Below are positions 25,629 through 33,326 of a stretch of 64,000 nucleotides of DNA, piece by piece. Both the position numbers and the translations under genes were made by a program. The stretch's first letter is position 1; every line of letters begins with the position of its first letter. The DNA comes from Hymenobacter daecheongensis DSM 21074 (lineage in GTDB: Bacteria; Bacteroidota; Bacteroidia; Cytophagales; Hymenobacteraceae), in assembly GCF_900141805.1 (NCBI RefSeq), contig NZ_FQYN01000004.1, positions 186,001 through 250,000 on the forward strand, in the 5' to 3' direction. The notes below the pieces were generated by a model. It saw only the letters and a program-made list of their open reading frames with translations. It did not search any database and was not told the DNA's origin.

Positions 25629-25686
25629 ATCACTGATTCCGCTGATTTTTCGCAGATTCTGCTGACTCAGAGCTAACAATTAGCCC

Positions 25687-25887
25687 ATGAATTCTCTGCT
25701 GATTACTCCGGCCTCTGAATCCGAATTACAACTGCTTACGGCAATGCTCAAGAAGATGAACATTGTGGCTAAAGTGCTTTCGGAGGACGAAAAGGAAGAT
25801 TTGGGTATGGGCTTGCTGATGAAAGAAGCTCAAGGCAGTCCGAAAGTCTTGCGGGAAAGTGTGATGCGGAAATTAGGCTGGGCGTGA
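25687..25887 (+). CDS. Small antitoxin-like protein
   Basis: The 66-residue protein MNSLLITPASESELQLLTAM...KVLSEDEKEDLGMGLLMKEA matches a small Bacteroidota family usually found directly before a RelE/ParE-type toxin. It ends with a helical basic segment (VLRESVMRKLGWA). Its TGA overlaps a GTG in a GTGA junction, the usual coupling to the toxin, but the following frame stops after 14 codons. It therefore appears to be an orphan antitoxin. A terminator follows at once. Confidence 0.75.
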   Translation: MNSLLITPASESELQLLTAMLKKMNIVAKVLSEDEKEDLGMGLLMKEAQGSPKVLRESVMRKLGWA

Positions 25888-25928
25888 ATACCGAGTTTTC
25901 CGCGCGGTTTCTGAAAGATACTTTGTGA
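25884..25928 (+). pseudogene. Truncated RelE/ParE-type toxin remnant
   Basis: GTG at 25884 overlaps the antitoxin stop (GTGA). The frame reads VNTEFSARFLKDTL and then stops. This resembles the N-terminus of RelE-superfamily toxins (a beta strand, then x-F-x-K-D-x-L). Everything after it is missing and a terminator begins 4 bp later. A deletion of the toxin body is inferred. Confidence 0.55.
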
Positions 25929-25931
25929 AAC

Positions 25932-25965
25932 AAAAAAGCTCTGGTCGCGAGACCAGAGCTTTTTT
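25932..25965 (+). terminator. Intrinsic terminator after the antitoxin
   Basis: Perfect hairpin: six A, GCTCTGGTC, loop GCGA, GACCAGAGC, six T. Bidirectional. Confidence 0.92.
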
Positions 25966-25975
25966 GTTTGGGGGC

Positions 25976-26066
25976 GTCATGCTGAGCTTGCCGAAGCATC
26001 TCTACTGTTTTGTTGCAATGGTAATCCAACGAAGCAGTAGAGATGCTTCGACAAGCTCAGCATGAC
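25976..26066. repeat. Palindromic element, family A, copy 2
   Basis: Same length (91 bp) and arms as the copy at 9485, with a few substitutions in the left arm (GCTTGCCGAAG, CTACTGTTTTGT) while the right arm stays close to canonical. It lies between the antitoxin terminator and the end of the GH97 gene. Confidence 0.92.
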
Positions 26067-26081
26067 ACTATTCCTAGAGGT

Positions 26082-28184
26082 TTACCGATTCTCCGGCTTA
26101 AAACTCACCGCTGCTCCGCCTCCAGCCGCCAGCTGCAGCTTCAGTACCGACTTACTGGTCACTTTCTGCTTCCGAATCTGGTAAGCCATCGGATTCTTGT
26201 CCCAGCTGGCTCCTTTGGCATCGGCGTAAATTATGGCTTCGTATAGCTGGCCGGGGGTTAGAAAATCCAGCTTCACGGTTTGCGGGCGGGCGTTTTCGTC
26301 GGTGATGCTGCCCAGATACCATTCGTCCTTGCCCTTGGCCTTGCGGGCAGTGGTGATGTAGTCGCCGGGCTCGGCCAGCAGAATGCGGGTGTCGTCCCAG
26401 TCCACGGGCACGTCCTGGATGAAGCGGAAGGCATCGAGGTGCTTTTCGTAGGCTTCGGGCAGGTCGGCGGCCATTTGTAGCGGGCTGTACATGGTCACGT
26501 AGAGGGCCAGCTGCTTGGCCAGCGTGGTGTGCACCTGCTTGCCCTTGTTGCGCTCGGGGTTCCAGTCCTCAAGCTTGATCTGGAAGATGCCGGGGGTGTA
26601 GTCCATGGGGCCGCCCATGAGGCGGGTGAAGGGCAGAATGGTTTCGTGCTCGGGCGGATTGCCGCTGCTCCAGGCGTTGAACTCATTGCCGCGGGCGGCT
26701 TCTGAAGCCAGCCAGTTGGGGTAGGTGCGATGCAGGCCGGTGGGGCGCACGGCCTCGTGCATATCCACCATCAGGCGGCTTTCGGCGGTTTTCTGGGCCG
26801 TGCGGTTGTAGTGATTCACCATCCACTGGCCGTCGTGGTGCTCGCCGCGCGGGATGATGCGGCCCACGTAGCCGGTTTTCACGGACTCGTAGTCGTGCGC
26901 TTTCATGAAGCGGTAGGCTTCGTCCTGGCGGCGCTCGTAGTTGGTCACGGAGGAGCTGGTTTCGTGGTGCATCATCAGCTTCACACCCTTGGCGGCGGCG
27001 TACTGCTGCAGCTCGGCCACGGCGAAATCCGGGTAGGGCGTCACGAAGTCGAATACTTCCTCTTTCCAGTTGCCGAACCAGTCTTCCCAGCCCACGTTCC
27101 AGCCCTCCACTAGCACGCTTTGCAGGCCATATTTGGCGGCAAAGTCGATGTAGCGCTTCACGTTGGCGGTGTTGGCCCCGTGGTGGCCGTTGGGTTTCAG
27201 CGCATTCCAGTCGGTGCCGGCGAGCTTGATGTTGCTGGCATCCGAGTAGTTCCAGCTGGCCTTGTTCACGTGCATCTCCCACCACACGCCCACGAACTTC
27301 TGGGGCTTTATCCAGCTGGTTTCGGTGAGCTTGGTGGGTTCGTTGAGGTTAAGAATAAGCTTACTGGCCAGCACGTCGGCGGCCTTGTCGCTCACTACAA
27401 TGGTGCGCCAGGGCGTATGCTCGGGCGTTTGCAGGTAGGCTTTGTTGCCCACGGCATCGGGCACGAGCTGGCTGCTGAGGCCGAAGGTTTGCGGGTTCAC
27501 GTTCAGCATCATGGCCGGATAATTCACCAGCGCTGCCTCGTGGATGTTCACGTATAGCCCGTCGTCGGACTTGAGCATGAGCGGCGTCTGCACCCGCTGC
27601 GGGGCCGATTTGAGCTGAATGGCCTCGATGTTGGCGCTGTTCACCGCGCTCAGGCGGGTGGTGCTGTAGGTGTACTCGTTGGAGTCGTAGTCGCCGGGAA
27701 TCCAGAAGGCCTGGTGGTCGGCGGGCAGGTTGAACTCCGTGCGCTCGTTTTGCACCGTGAAATAGGTGAGGCCGGGCTGCTCGGGAAACTCGTAGCGGAA
27801 GCCCAGGCCGTCGTCATACAGCCGGAAGCGCAGCACCAGCCGGCGGCCCTGGCTGGCAGCCTGCGTCAGCGTGACGGCCAGCTCCTGGTAGTGGTTGCGG
27901 ATGCTTTTGACCTCGCCCCACACCGGCTGCCAGGTATCGTCGTGCCGGCTGGAATCAATTTGGGCGATGGTGAAGCCGGCATCGAGGCTGGGCTGGCCTT
28001 GGAGCAATACACCAAGCCGGCTGGGCTTTACTACGGTTTTGGTGCCGTATTGCAGCTGGTAGGTGGGTTCCCCGGCCGCGCTCAGGCGGAAATTCAGCGT
28101 GAGCTTATTGCTCGGAGAATGGACGGTTTGGGCGTGGGCCTGGGGTAAACCCGCTACAACGAGCAAAAACAGCAGTTTATACAT
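26082..28184 (-). CDS. Glycoside hydrolase family 97 (SusB-like alpha-glucosidase)
   Basis: The start is MYKLLFLLVVAGLPQAHAQ (ATG 28184), a clean signal peptide; 700 residues. An N-terminal beta-sandwich domain (SPSNKLTLNFRLSAAGEPTY) precedes the TIM barrel with VGVWWEMHVNKASW, VLVEGWNVGWEDWF, LMMHHETSSSVTNYERR, MHEAVRPTGLHRTYPNW and GGPMDYTPGIF. The C-terminal domain ends KSVLKLQLAAGGGAAVSF. The HEAVRPTG form, with Glu rather than the Asp nucleophile of retaining members, points to the inverting SusB subtype acting on alpha-glucosides in the periplasm. No SusC/SusD pair is adjacent. Confidence 0.93.
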   Translation of the reverse strand: MYKLLFLLVVAGLPQAHAQTVHSPSNKLTLNFRLSAAGEPTYQLQYGTKTVVKPSRLGVLLQGQPSLDAGFTIAQIDSSRHDDTWQPVWGEVKSIRNHYQELAVTLTQAASQGRRLVLRFRLYDDGLGFRYEFPEQPGLTYFTVQNERTEFNLPADHQAFWIPGDYDSNEYTYSTTRLSAVNSANIEAIQLKSAPQRVQTPLMLKSDDGLYVNIHEAALVNYPAMMLNVNPQTFGLSSQLVPDAVGNKAYLQTPEHTPWRTIVVSDKAADVLASKLILNLNEPTKLTETSWIKPQKFVGVWWEMHVNKASWNYSDASNIKLAGTDWNALKPNGHHGANTANVKRYIDFAAKYGLQSVLVEGWNVGWEDWFGNWKEEVFDFVTPYPDFAVAELQQYAAAKGVKLMMHHETSSSVTNYERRQDEAYRFMKAHDYESVKTGYVGRIIPRGEHHDGQWMVNHYNRTAQKTAESRLMVDMHEAVRPTGLHRTYPNWLASEAARGNEFNAWSSGNPPEHETILPFTRLMGGPMDYTPGIFQIKLEDWNPERNKGKQVHTTLAKQLALYVTMYSPLQMAADLPEAYEKHLDAFRFIQDVPVDWDDTRILLAEPGDYITTARKAKGKDEWYLGSITDENARPQTVKLDFLTPGQLYEAIIYADAKGASWDKNPMAYQIRKQKVTSKSVLKLQLAAGGGAAVSFKPENR

Positions 28185-28297
28185 ACAGCAATTTGGCAAT
28201 GGTCCGGAGCAGAATAATGACCTAAACGCACACAAGCAGGAGAAAGACCAAAAGTGCATTTTATTAGCCGCACGTAGCTGTTTCTGTCGCCGCTAGC

Positions 28298-28717
28298 TCA
28301 TATAGCTCGCTCAAACCGCACCTCTCCGCTTTCCGTCCGCCCCGTTTCCTGCCAGCCCTGGCGGCGATAAAATTCTTCGGCGCGGGTGCCAGGCGCGGTG
28401 CTGAGCCAGATCGGGTGCAGAGTTTGCCGGAAATACCAGTCCAGCAGCAGGTCGTGCAGCCTTTTGCCAAGGCCCTGCCCGGCGAAGTCGGGATGCACGA
28501 ACAGGGCCCAGATGCTGTGGTCCACGAGGTCGGCGATGGCGAAACCGACGATGCGTCCGGCCTCTTCGGCCACCCAGCCCAGGCCGCGGCGGGTGAGGTA
28601 GTCGGTGTAGGCGGTAGCCGGCACGCGCGTGGGGTCAGAAAGCACGTTTTCGCGCACGGCCAGGCGCACCTGCATGAGCTGGGGAATATCGGCGACGGTG
28701 GACTGGCGGTAGCGCAT
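28298..28717 (-). CDS. GNAT family N-acetyltransferase
   Basis: The 139-residue protein has MRYRQSTVADIPQLMQVRLA, then LGWVAEEAGRIVGFAIADL, the acetyl-CoA loop VHPDFAGQGLGKRLHDLLL (Q/R-x-x-G-x-G/A) and the C-terminal YRRQGWQETGR. It is a standard single-domain GNAT. The substrate cannot be told from the sequence. Confidence 0.9.
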   Translation of the reverse strand: MRYRQSTVADIPQLMQVRLAVRENVLSDPTRVPATAYTDYLTRRGLGWVAEEAGRIVGFAIADLVDHSIWALFVHPDFAGQGLGKRLHDLLLDWYFRQTLHPIWLSTAPGTRAEEFYRRQGWQETGRTESGEVRFERAI

Positions 28718-28821
28718 GGCAGCGGAGTAATAGCGCTGGCAAGATACGCGGCCTTGGCTAGGAAGGCCGGGGCTGGGGCTGATGCAGGAGCCATAGCAAT
28801 CAGCCTGAGCGGGCCAAGCAG

Positions 28822-29211
28822 CTAACGCCGCACCGCCATCGGCTGGCGTGACGAGTCGGCTGGCTGCCGCTCGCGGAGCAGGACAAAGGCGCTGTATTGG
28901 CCGGGCGTCAGCAAAGGCTGCACGGCCGCGGCATAGTACTGCTCAGCCCCAGTCAGAAACGCGGGCAACGAACCCTGAGCCGCGAGCGAATCCTGCGCGG
29001 CAAAGCTGCGCAGCGTGCAGCGATACAGCGGCGCGTATTGGTGCGGCTGCAGGCGCAAGACCTGCGTGAGGTAGCGCGTGTAGGCCGTGGCCCGGACAGC
29101 CGGGCTGGTGGCGGGCTGTTGGGCCCGGACCGAAAGCGGAGGCAGCGCGAGCAGTAGCAGCAGTAGCGAAGAACATAGGCAGTAGCAGAAGCGGGACGAA
29201 GCAACGGGCAT
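28822..29211 (-). CDS. Small secreted protein of unknown function
   Basis: The 129-residue protein has a signal peptide (SSLLLLLLALPPLSVRAQ, cut near residue 30) and a helical body: YTRYLTQVLRLQPHQYAPLY, LPAFLTGAEQYYAAAVQPLL and LTPGQYSAFVLLRERQ. The pattern of a repeated leucine-rich helix ending in a tyrosine-phenylalanine block recalls small periplasmic Spy/CpxP-like or DUF4168-like proteins, but the match is weak. Confidence 0.6.
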   Translation of the reverse strand: MPVASSRFCYCLCSSLLLLLLALPPLSVRAQQPATSPAVRATAYTRYLTQVLRLQPHQYAPLYRCTLRSFAAQDSLAAQGSLPAFLTGAEQYYAAAVQPLLTPGQYSAFVLLRERQPADSSRQPMAVRR

Positions 29212-29518
29212 GGCAAATAGGGTGTTAGGAGCGGAAGAGTTGGAAGCTCAAAACTATCGAAGCCAAGCTGCGGCTGCTGCTTATTTAGGTCAACCATGCT
29301 TTCCGCTCCCTGAATGGCTAGTTTCACCACTTGGGCCTCTCCCATTGACCACAATTCTGGAAGTTGTTCACCTCTTTTTCAAGCGCTTATATCGAACTCA
29401 GCTCCGCTTTCATGCTTCATTGCCAACGATGCTGCTGGTCGGCTCCAGTAGTCAGCCAGCGCTAACCCGTTAGCGGGCCGGCAAAGGCAGGACATTTTTA
29501 GGGTGAGCACGGAGGCAG
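29212..29518. other. Intergenic region without a supported gene
   Basis: About 300 bp, less GC-rich than its neighbours. A plus-strand frame of 87 codons exists but starts inside the preceding gene's promoter area and shows no recognisable motif. No hairpin or repeat was noticed. It probably carries the promoter for the small secreted protein. Confidence 0.5.
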
Positions 29519-30481
29519 CTAAAACTGCAGCAGCCGGCCCTGTTCAGGGAAAATAAGCCGCAAACCAAGCGTATTGGCTGCCATCAGCTGCCGTTTGATG
29601 GCGGCTTCGCTGCCGGGTGCGGGCTTGCCGTGCGTGACGACCACCGGCAGGCCGCGCAGGGCCGCCACGCCCGTAAGCTGGCTCAGAGCGGCCAGCTCGC
29701 TCAGTAGCAACGCGGGCGTGAGGTGGCCAAAGAGCTGCGTGGTGGGTTGAGCATTGGGGTAAGATGCTTCGATAAAAATAGCCTTCAACTGGCCGGCCCG
29801 CACCAGCGGGGCCACCTGCTGCCACACGGCCCGCAGGTGGTGGCCCTGCTCCACAGCATCGGCTCCGGTGTCGCCGAGGTAAAGCAGGTAGCTTTGTCGG
29901 CTGCGCAGCAGAAAGGCGGCGCTCTGGTAGGGGCGGCCGTGGCTAAGCGGAAAGGCCCGCACGCTCAAGCCCGTATGGTCGATGGCAGTTTCCAGGCCGG
30001 GCGACAGAGGACGAAACGCGTATTTGCCCAGCACAGGCGGGTTGCCACTGCTGCCGAAGTTGGGCCAGGCCCGCCCGTTGAAGTAGTCGCGCTGAATGGT
30101 TTGCAGACAATCGACGAGGCCGAAAATGGGCTTGGGCAGGTCGTCGGGGGCATTCAGGAGCAGGCCGGCCACGTGGTCGAGGTGGGCGTGGGAAATGAGG
30201 TAGGCCTTGATGCCGGTGCGGAGCACCGCGCTGGCCGGCCCGGCCAGCGCACCATACCCAATGGCCTTTTCTACGCCCTGGCGCAGGCTGCCCGCGTCCA
30301 GGCAGACGTAGGCAGCCGCGCCCGCCGGGGCTACCAGATACGCCGACAGGTTGCCTTCCGCCAGTCCGCCCTTCACGCCCAGCGGCACCACGCTGAACGC
30401 AAACTGCCGGGCTTCCTGCGCCCGCGCCCACGGCAGCAGCAGGAGTAGCAGGAGCATAAAAACCGGGGCGGCAGGACGCAT
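29519..30481 (-). CDS. MBL-fold hydrolase, class II cyclic-nucleotide phosphodiesterase-like
   Basis: The 320-residue exported protein (signal FMLLLLLLLPWARAQ) has the metal motif SHAHLDHVAGLLLNAPDD and further His/Asp ligands in PLSHGRPYQSAAFLL, LLYLGDTGAD and PVVVTHGKPAPGS. The order NLSAYLVAP...VCLDAG, SHxHLDH, LYLGDTG and IEASYPN resembles class II cAMP phosphodiesterases (PDE1/CpdP type) rather than beta-lactamases or glyoxalases. Periplasmic location is inferred from the signal peptide. It overlaps no neighbour; the next gene upstream on the strand ends 10 bp before it. Confidence 0.8.
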   Translation of the reverse strand: MRPAAPVFMLLLLLLLPWARAQEARQFAFSVVPLGVKGGLAEGNLSAYLVAPAGAAAYVCLDAGSLRQGVEKAIGYGALAGPASAVLRTGIKAYLISHAHLDHVAGLLLNAPDDLPKPIFGLVDCLQTIQRDYFNGRAWPNFGSSGNPPVLGKYAFRPLSPGLETAIDHTGLSVRAFPLSHGRPYQSAAFLLRSRQSYLLYLGDTGADAVEQGHHLRAVWQQVAPLVRAGQLKAIFIEASYPNAQPTTQLFGHLTPALLLSELAALSQLTGVAALRGLPVVVTHGKPAPGSEAAIKRQLMAANTLGLRLIFPEQGRLLQF

Positions 30482-30490
30482 GGCAGGGCG

Positions 30491-31129
30491 CTAGTCAAAG
30501 TCGTAGGGGTAGTTGATTTCGTCCAGGTCGCGGCGCAGCTGCTCCCAGTCGGCAATGTGCTTCACCAGGGCCAGCACCATCGGTTTGGTCAGGGTTTCGC
30601 CGTAGTACAGCTGCGCCACGGTGGTGAGCGGCAGTCCCGCCGGATGGAAAGTTTCGGCCTCGAAGTATTCCTGCGCCCACGCCACATACGTGCGCGGATG
30701 GCCGTCCAGAATGTATAGCAGCTCATCGGAGCCATCCTCGATTGAAGCGCCCGGCCCCGGCTGCCAGGGGCCGGCCCCCAGCGTCCAGAGGCAGAAGGTG
30801 GTGCCGATGGAGCTGACGGGCTCCCCGAGCATAAACTCGTGGAAGGGCCGGGGCAGGGCGGGCGTCAGCTCGGCTTTATCTACCTCGTCGAGGCCGTCGG
30901 CATAGCCATTGATGACTGCTCCCTCGGGCGCGAACAGCACCAGCATCTGGTCGCCCTCCCCATCGTTCAGCTCAAATACCTCCTCCCCTTCTCCCCAATG
31001 CGCATCGTAGGTGTGGTAGCGGTATTCTTCCTCGGGCGAGATGATGGCATCGAGCACGGCCAGGGCTTTGCAGATACGCTGCAAGGCCAGCTCATCGGGC
31101 AGGGCGGTCAGGTTTTGGGTGGAAAGCAT
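30491..31129 (-). CDS. Hypothetical cytosolic protein
   Basis: The 212-residue protein starts at MLSTQNLTALPDELALQRIC (ATG 31129; an ATG at 31138 is also possible). It is acidic and mixed alpha/beta, with ISPEEEYRYHTYDAHWGEGE, MLVLFAPEGAVINGYA and DELLYILDGHPRTYVAWAQE. It has no signal peptide or membrane helix. I do not recognise the family with certainty. Its 10-bp gap to the phosphodiesterase-like gene suggests an operon. Confidence 0.75.
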   Translation of the reverse strand: MLSTQNLTALPDELALQRICKALAVLDAIISPEEEYRYHTYDAHWGEGEEVFELNDGEGDQMLVLFAPEGAVINGYADGLDEVDKAELTPALPRPFHEFMLGEPVSSIGTTFCLWTLGAGPWQPGPGASIEDGSDELLYILDGHPRTYVAWAQEYFEAETFHPAGLPLTTVAQLYYGETLTKPMVLALVKHIADWEQLRRDLDEINYPYDFD

Positions 31130-31194
31130 ACGAAGCACGAAGAAAGAAATGGCGGCCGGCGGCCGGCCGCAAGAAATGGAATCAACTGGCCGGG

Positions 31195-31557
31195 TTACGA
31201 CGCGGCTGGGGCGGCCTCGGTTTCCATCAGCAACGCGGAAAGATAGTGCTGGCCGAAACTCGCAATGGCTCCGATCAGCGGCAGCGCCTGCTCGCCCAGC
31301 GGCGTAAGCGCATACTCGACTCGGGGCGGCACTTCGCCGTAGGCGCGGCGCACTACCAGGCCCGCCTGCGCGAGCTGCCGCAGCTCCTGCACCAGCACCT
31401 TCTCGCTAATGTCGGGCAGCCGGCTTTTCAGCGCGCTGAAGCGGCACGGGACCGGGTGCAGCTGGTGCAGCACCAGCAGGCGCCACTTGCCGCCCACCAG
31501 CTCCAGAGTGGTGCGAATGGGGCAGCGCGGCGTTATCGTCAGATGATTGGCGTCCAT
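31195..31557 (-). CDS. HxlR family transcriptional regulator
   Basis: The 120-residue winged-helix protein has the HxlR pattern: Cys-Pro in PRCPIRTTLELVGGKWRLLV, the RFSALKSRLPDISEKVLVQE recognition region and YALTPLGEQALPLI. The single conserved Cys before the first helix is the redox or electrophile sensor in several members. It is transcribed divergently from an NAD(P)-binding protein with 92 bp between, which is the usual layout for a regulator and its target. Confidence 0.93.
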   Translation of the reverse strand: MDANHLTITPRCPIRTTLELVGGKWRLLVLHQLHPVPCRFSALKSRLPDISEKVLVQELRQLAQAGLVVRRAYGEVPPRVEYALTPLGEQALPLIGAIASFGQHYLSALLMETEAAPAAS

Positions 31558-31649
31558 AACTTACGTGCAGGTTAGTGCCCGGCGGGCAACTCTACCCTTC
31601 GAAGCTAGCGTTCTTTGTCCGGATTTCCCCTCATGCTTCTGTTCTGCTG

Positions 31650-32282
31650 ATGAAACGCATTGCCCTTTTCGGTGCCTCCGGCCAGACCGGCCAAAAATTT
31701 CTTACCCTGGCGCTGGCTAAGGGCTACCACGTGCAGGCCCTGGCGCGCGATGCGGCCAAGATTCCGCAACGCTCCCCCCAGCTCACCATCGTGCCGGGTG
31801 ATGTGCTCGACCTGAACGCCGTTGAAAACACCATCCGCGACACCGATCTGGTCGTAAGCCTGTTTGGACAGGTCAAAGGCTCACCGCCCGACGTGCAGAC
31901 GCGCGGCACGGCCAACATTGTGAAGGCCATGCAGCATTACGGGCTGCGCCGTATCATCAGCCTGTCGGGCGGGGGCCTGCCCTACGCCGAAGACCACCCC
32001 AAGCTGGCCGATAAACTCATTCGCGGCATCATGCGGCTGGCTGTGCCCCAGGTGCTGCACGACGCCCAGGGCCACGCCGACGTGCTGCGGGCCAGCGGCC
32101 TCGACTGGCAAGTAGTGCGCGGTCCGCGCCTCACCAACGAACCGGCGCGCGGGCAATACCGCGTAGGCTGGGTAGGCGTGAATGCCAGCACCAGCATCGG
32201 CCGCGCCGATTTGGCCAACTTCATTCTGCAGCAGGTAGAAAGCCGGGAGTTTGTGCACAAAATGCCGTTTGTGAGCTACTAG
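31650..32282 (+). CDS. NAD(P)-binding oxidoreductase, atypical SDR
   Basis: The start is ATG 31650 (MKRIALFGASGQTGQKFLTL), 25 codons inside the longest frame, since the Rossmann motif GASGQTG follows at once; 210 residues. It belongs to the NAD(P)H-binding/NmrA-like atypical SDR group, with VVSLFGQVKG, RIISLSGGGLPYAED and LDWQVVRGPRLTNEP. No catalytic YxxxK is seen, as is normal for this group. It is probably regulated by the divergent HxlR protein. Confidence 0.9.
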   Translation: MKRIALFGASGQTGQKFLTLALAKGYHVQALARDAAKIPQRSPQLTIVPGDVLDLNAVENTIRDTDLVVSLFGQVKGSPPDVQTRGTANIVKAMQHYGLRRIISLSGGGLPYAEDHPKLADKLIRGIMRLAVPQVLHDAQGHADVLRASGLDWQVVRGPRLTNEPARGQYRVGWVGVNASTSIGRADLANFILQQVESREFVHKMPFVSY

Positions 32283-32340
32283 CGCACCTCGGGCACCAAC
32301 TGCACCCGGCACGCAGAAGCACGTCGGGCCTGGCAGTCGG

Positions 32341-33213
32341 TCAGTAAGTTTTGGTCATGTCCGAGGGCACTACCAGCACGAAGTCAGCTTTCGGCCGGTT
32401 CTCTTCATCCAGTTGGTTCAGCTGCTCCTGCAAAACCACGCTGATGGTCAGCACCTTCAACGATGGATTGACTTGGCGCAGATAGTCCAGAATGCCGTCG
32501 TGGTTGTCGGAGTGGTAGCTGCCGTTGAGGTGCAGCAGCAGGTGGCCGGCGGGCCGGGCCTGATTCAGGAAGTGGGCCATCGTGGCATCTTTGAGGGCCT
32601 GGGCCTGAATAATCTGCCGCACGCTGGCCGCGTGGGTGGCATCAGAGCCGAACATCCTGGCCATGTTGCGGTAGCCGGGCAGGTCATAATCGACGGTGAG
32701 AGGCAGCGGGGCCAGCCAGGCTTTGGCGGGGGCCGCCAGCGTATCGAGGGCCGCGAGGCTGCCCTTGGCTACCAGCGCGGCGTAGCGGCGCGGCACATTG
32801 GTGCCCACCACCCGAAACTTCTGCTGCCGGGCCAGCTCCAGCAGCGGCTTGTAGTCGGTGGCGTAGTTGGGCCAGGGGCGGCTTTGGGCCTCAAACGCCG
32901 GGGCCGCCAGCTCGCCGGTGGTGTACTGATCGACGAGGGGCTGCACGTCGCGCTCAAACATTTCCAGGCCCAGTACCAACTGGCCCTGCCGCAGGCGCAG
33001 CAGGTCTTCGGTGAGCTGCAGCGCCAGCCAGTGCGCGATGGGGTCGTTGTGCTGCTCGCCGAAAAACACCACATCGGCCTTGGCCAGCACGTTGAGCATT
33101 TTTTCGTAGCGCACGGGCCGGCCGGCGGCGCTGAAGAGGCGGTAAGCCGGCCGGTCGTCGGCGCGGAAGCCGAGCAGCAGGAGCAGCAGCGGCAGCAGGT
33201 GTTTTTTGGTCAT
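32341..33213 (-). CDS. ChaN family lipoprotein-like protein (DUF399)
   Basis: The start is taken at MTKKHLLPLLLLLLGF (ATG 33213); 290 residues with an N-terminal signal or anchor. Family blocks: VVFFGEQHNDPIAHWLALQL, VLGLEMFERDVQPLVDQY, ENWP-like SRPWPNYATDYKPLLELA, GTNVPRRYAALVA, and LLHLNGSYHSDNHDGI with conserved His. Campylobacter ChaN binds haem for iron uptake; the role here is inferred. The ATG and the DNA just upstream (33211-33240) resemble the end of a family C palindromic element. Confidence 0.85.
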   Translation of the reverse strand: MTKKHLLPLLLLLLGFRADDRPAYRLFSAAGRPVRYEKMLNVLAKADVVFFGEQHNDPIAHWLALQLTEDLLRLRQGQLVLGLEMFERDVQPLVDQYTTGELAAPAFEAQSRPWPNYATDYKPLLELARQQKFRVVGTNVPRRYAALVAKGSLAALDTLAAPAKAWLAPLPLTVDYDLPGYRNMARMFGSDATHAASVRQIIQAQALKDATMAHFLNQARPAGHLLLHLNGSYHSDNHDGILDYLRQVNPSLKVLTISVVLQEQLNQLDEENRPKADFVLVVPSDMTKTY

Positions 33214-33240
33214 GGCAAGCAAGGCGACGCAATTCGTTTC
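33211..33240. repeat. Remnant of a family C element end overlapping the chaN-like start
   Basis: CATGGCAAGCAAGGCGACGC followed by AATTCGTTTC lines up base for base with the element end CATTGCGAGCAAAGCGAAGCAATCCGTCC-type sequence, with about three quarters of positions identical. The ATG of the ChaN gene (33213) is the TCAT of the element end. Confidence 0.55.
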
Positions 33241-33272
33241 GGACAACAAAGAAAGCAACCGCTTTAACGCCA

Positions 33273-33304
33273 AAAGCCCCGACGCCGGACGGCATCGGGG
33301 CTTT
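33273..33304 (-). terminator. Terminator after the ABC permease gene
   Basis: AAAGCCCCGAtGCCG pairs with CGGCgTCGGGGCTTT around a short loop, 23 bp past the permease stop. It can also serve the opposite strand. Confidence 0.85.
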
Positions 33305-33326
33305 CGGGATAGGGTTTGCGCGGGTT

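Noticed and set aside
25110..25679. N-terminal extension of the minus-strand membrane protein (368 codons)
   Set aside because: It is antisense to the IscA-type gene and has no membrane-protein character.
29210..29473. 87-codon plus-strand frame
   Set aside because: No motif, no promoter signal, and it starts at the opposite-strand gene's own start region.
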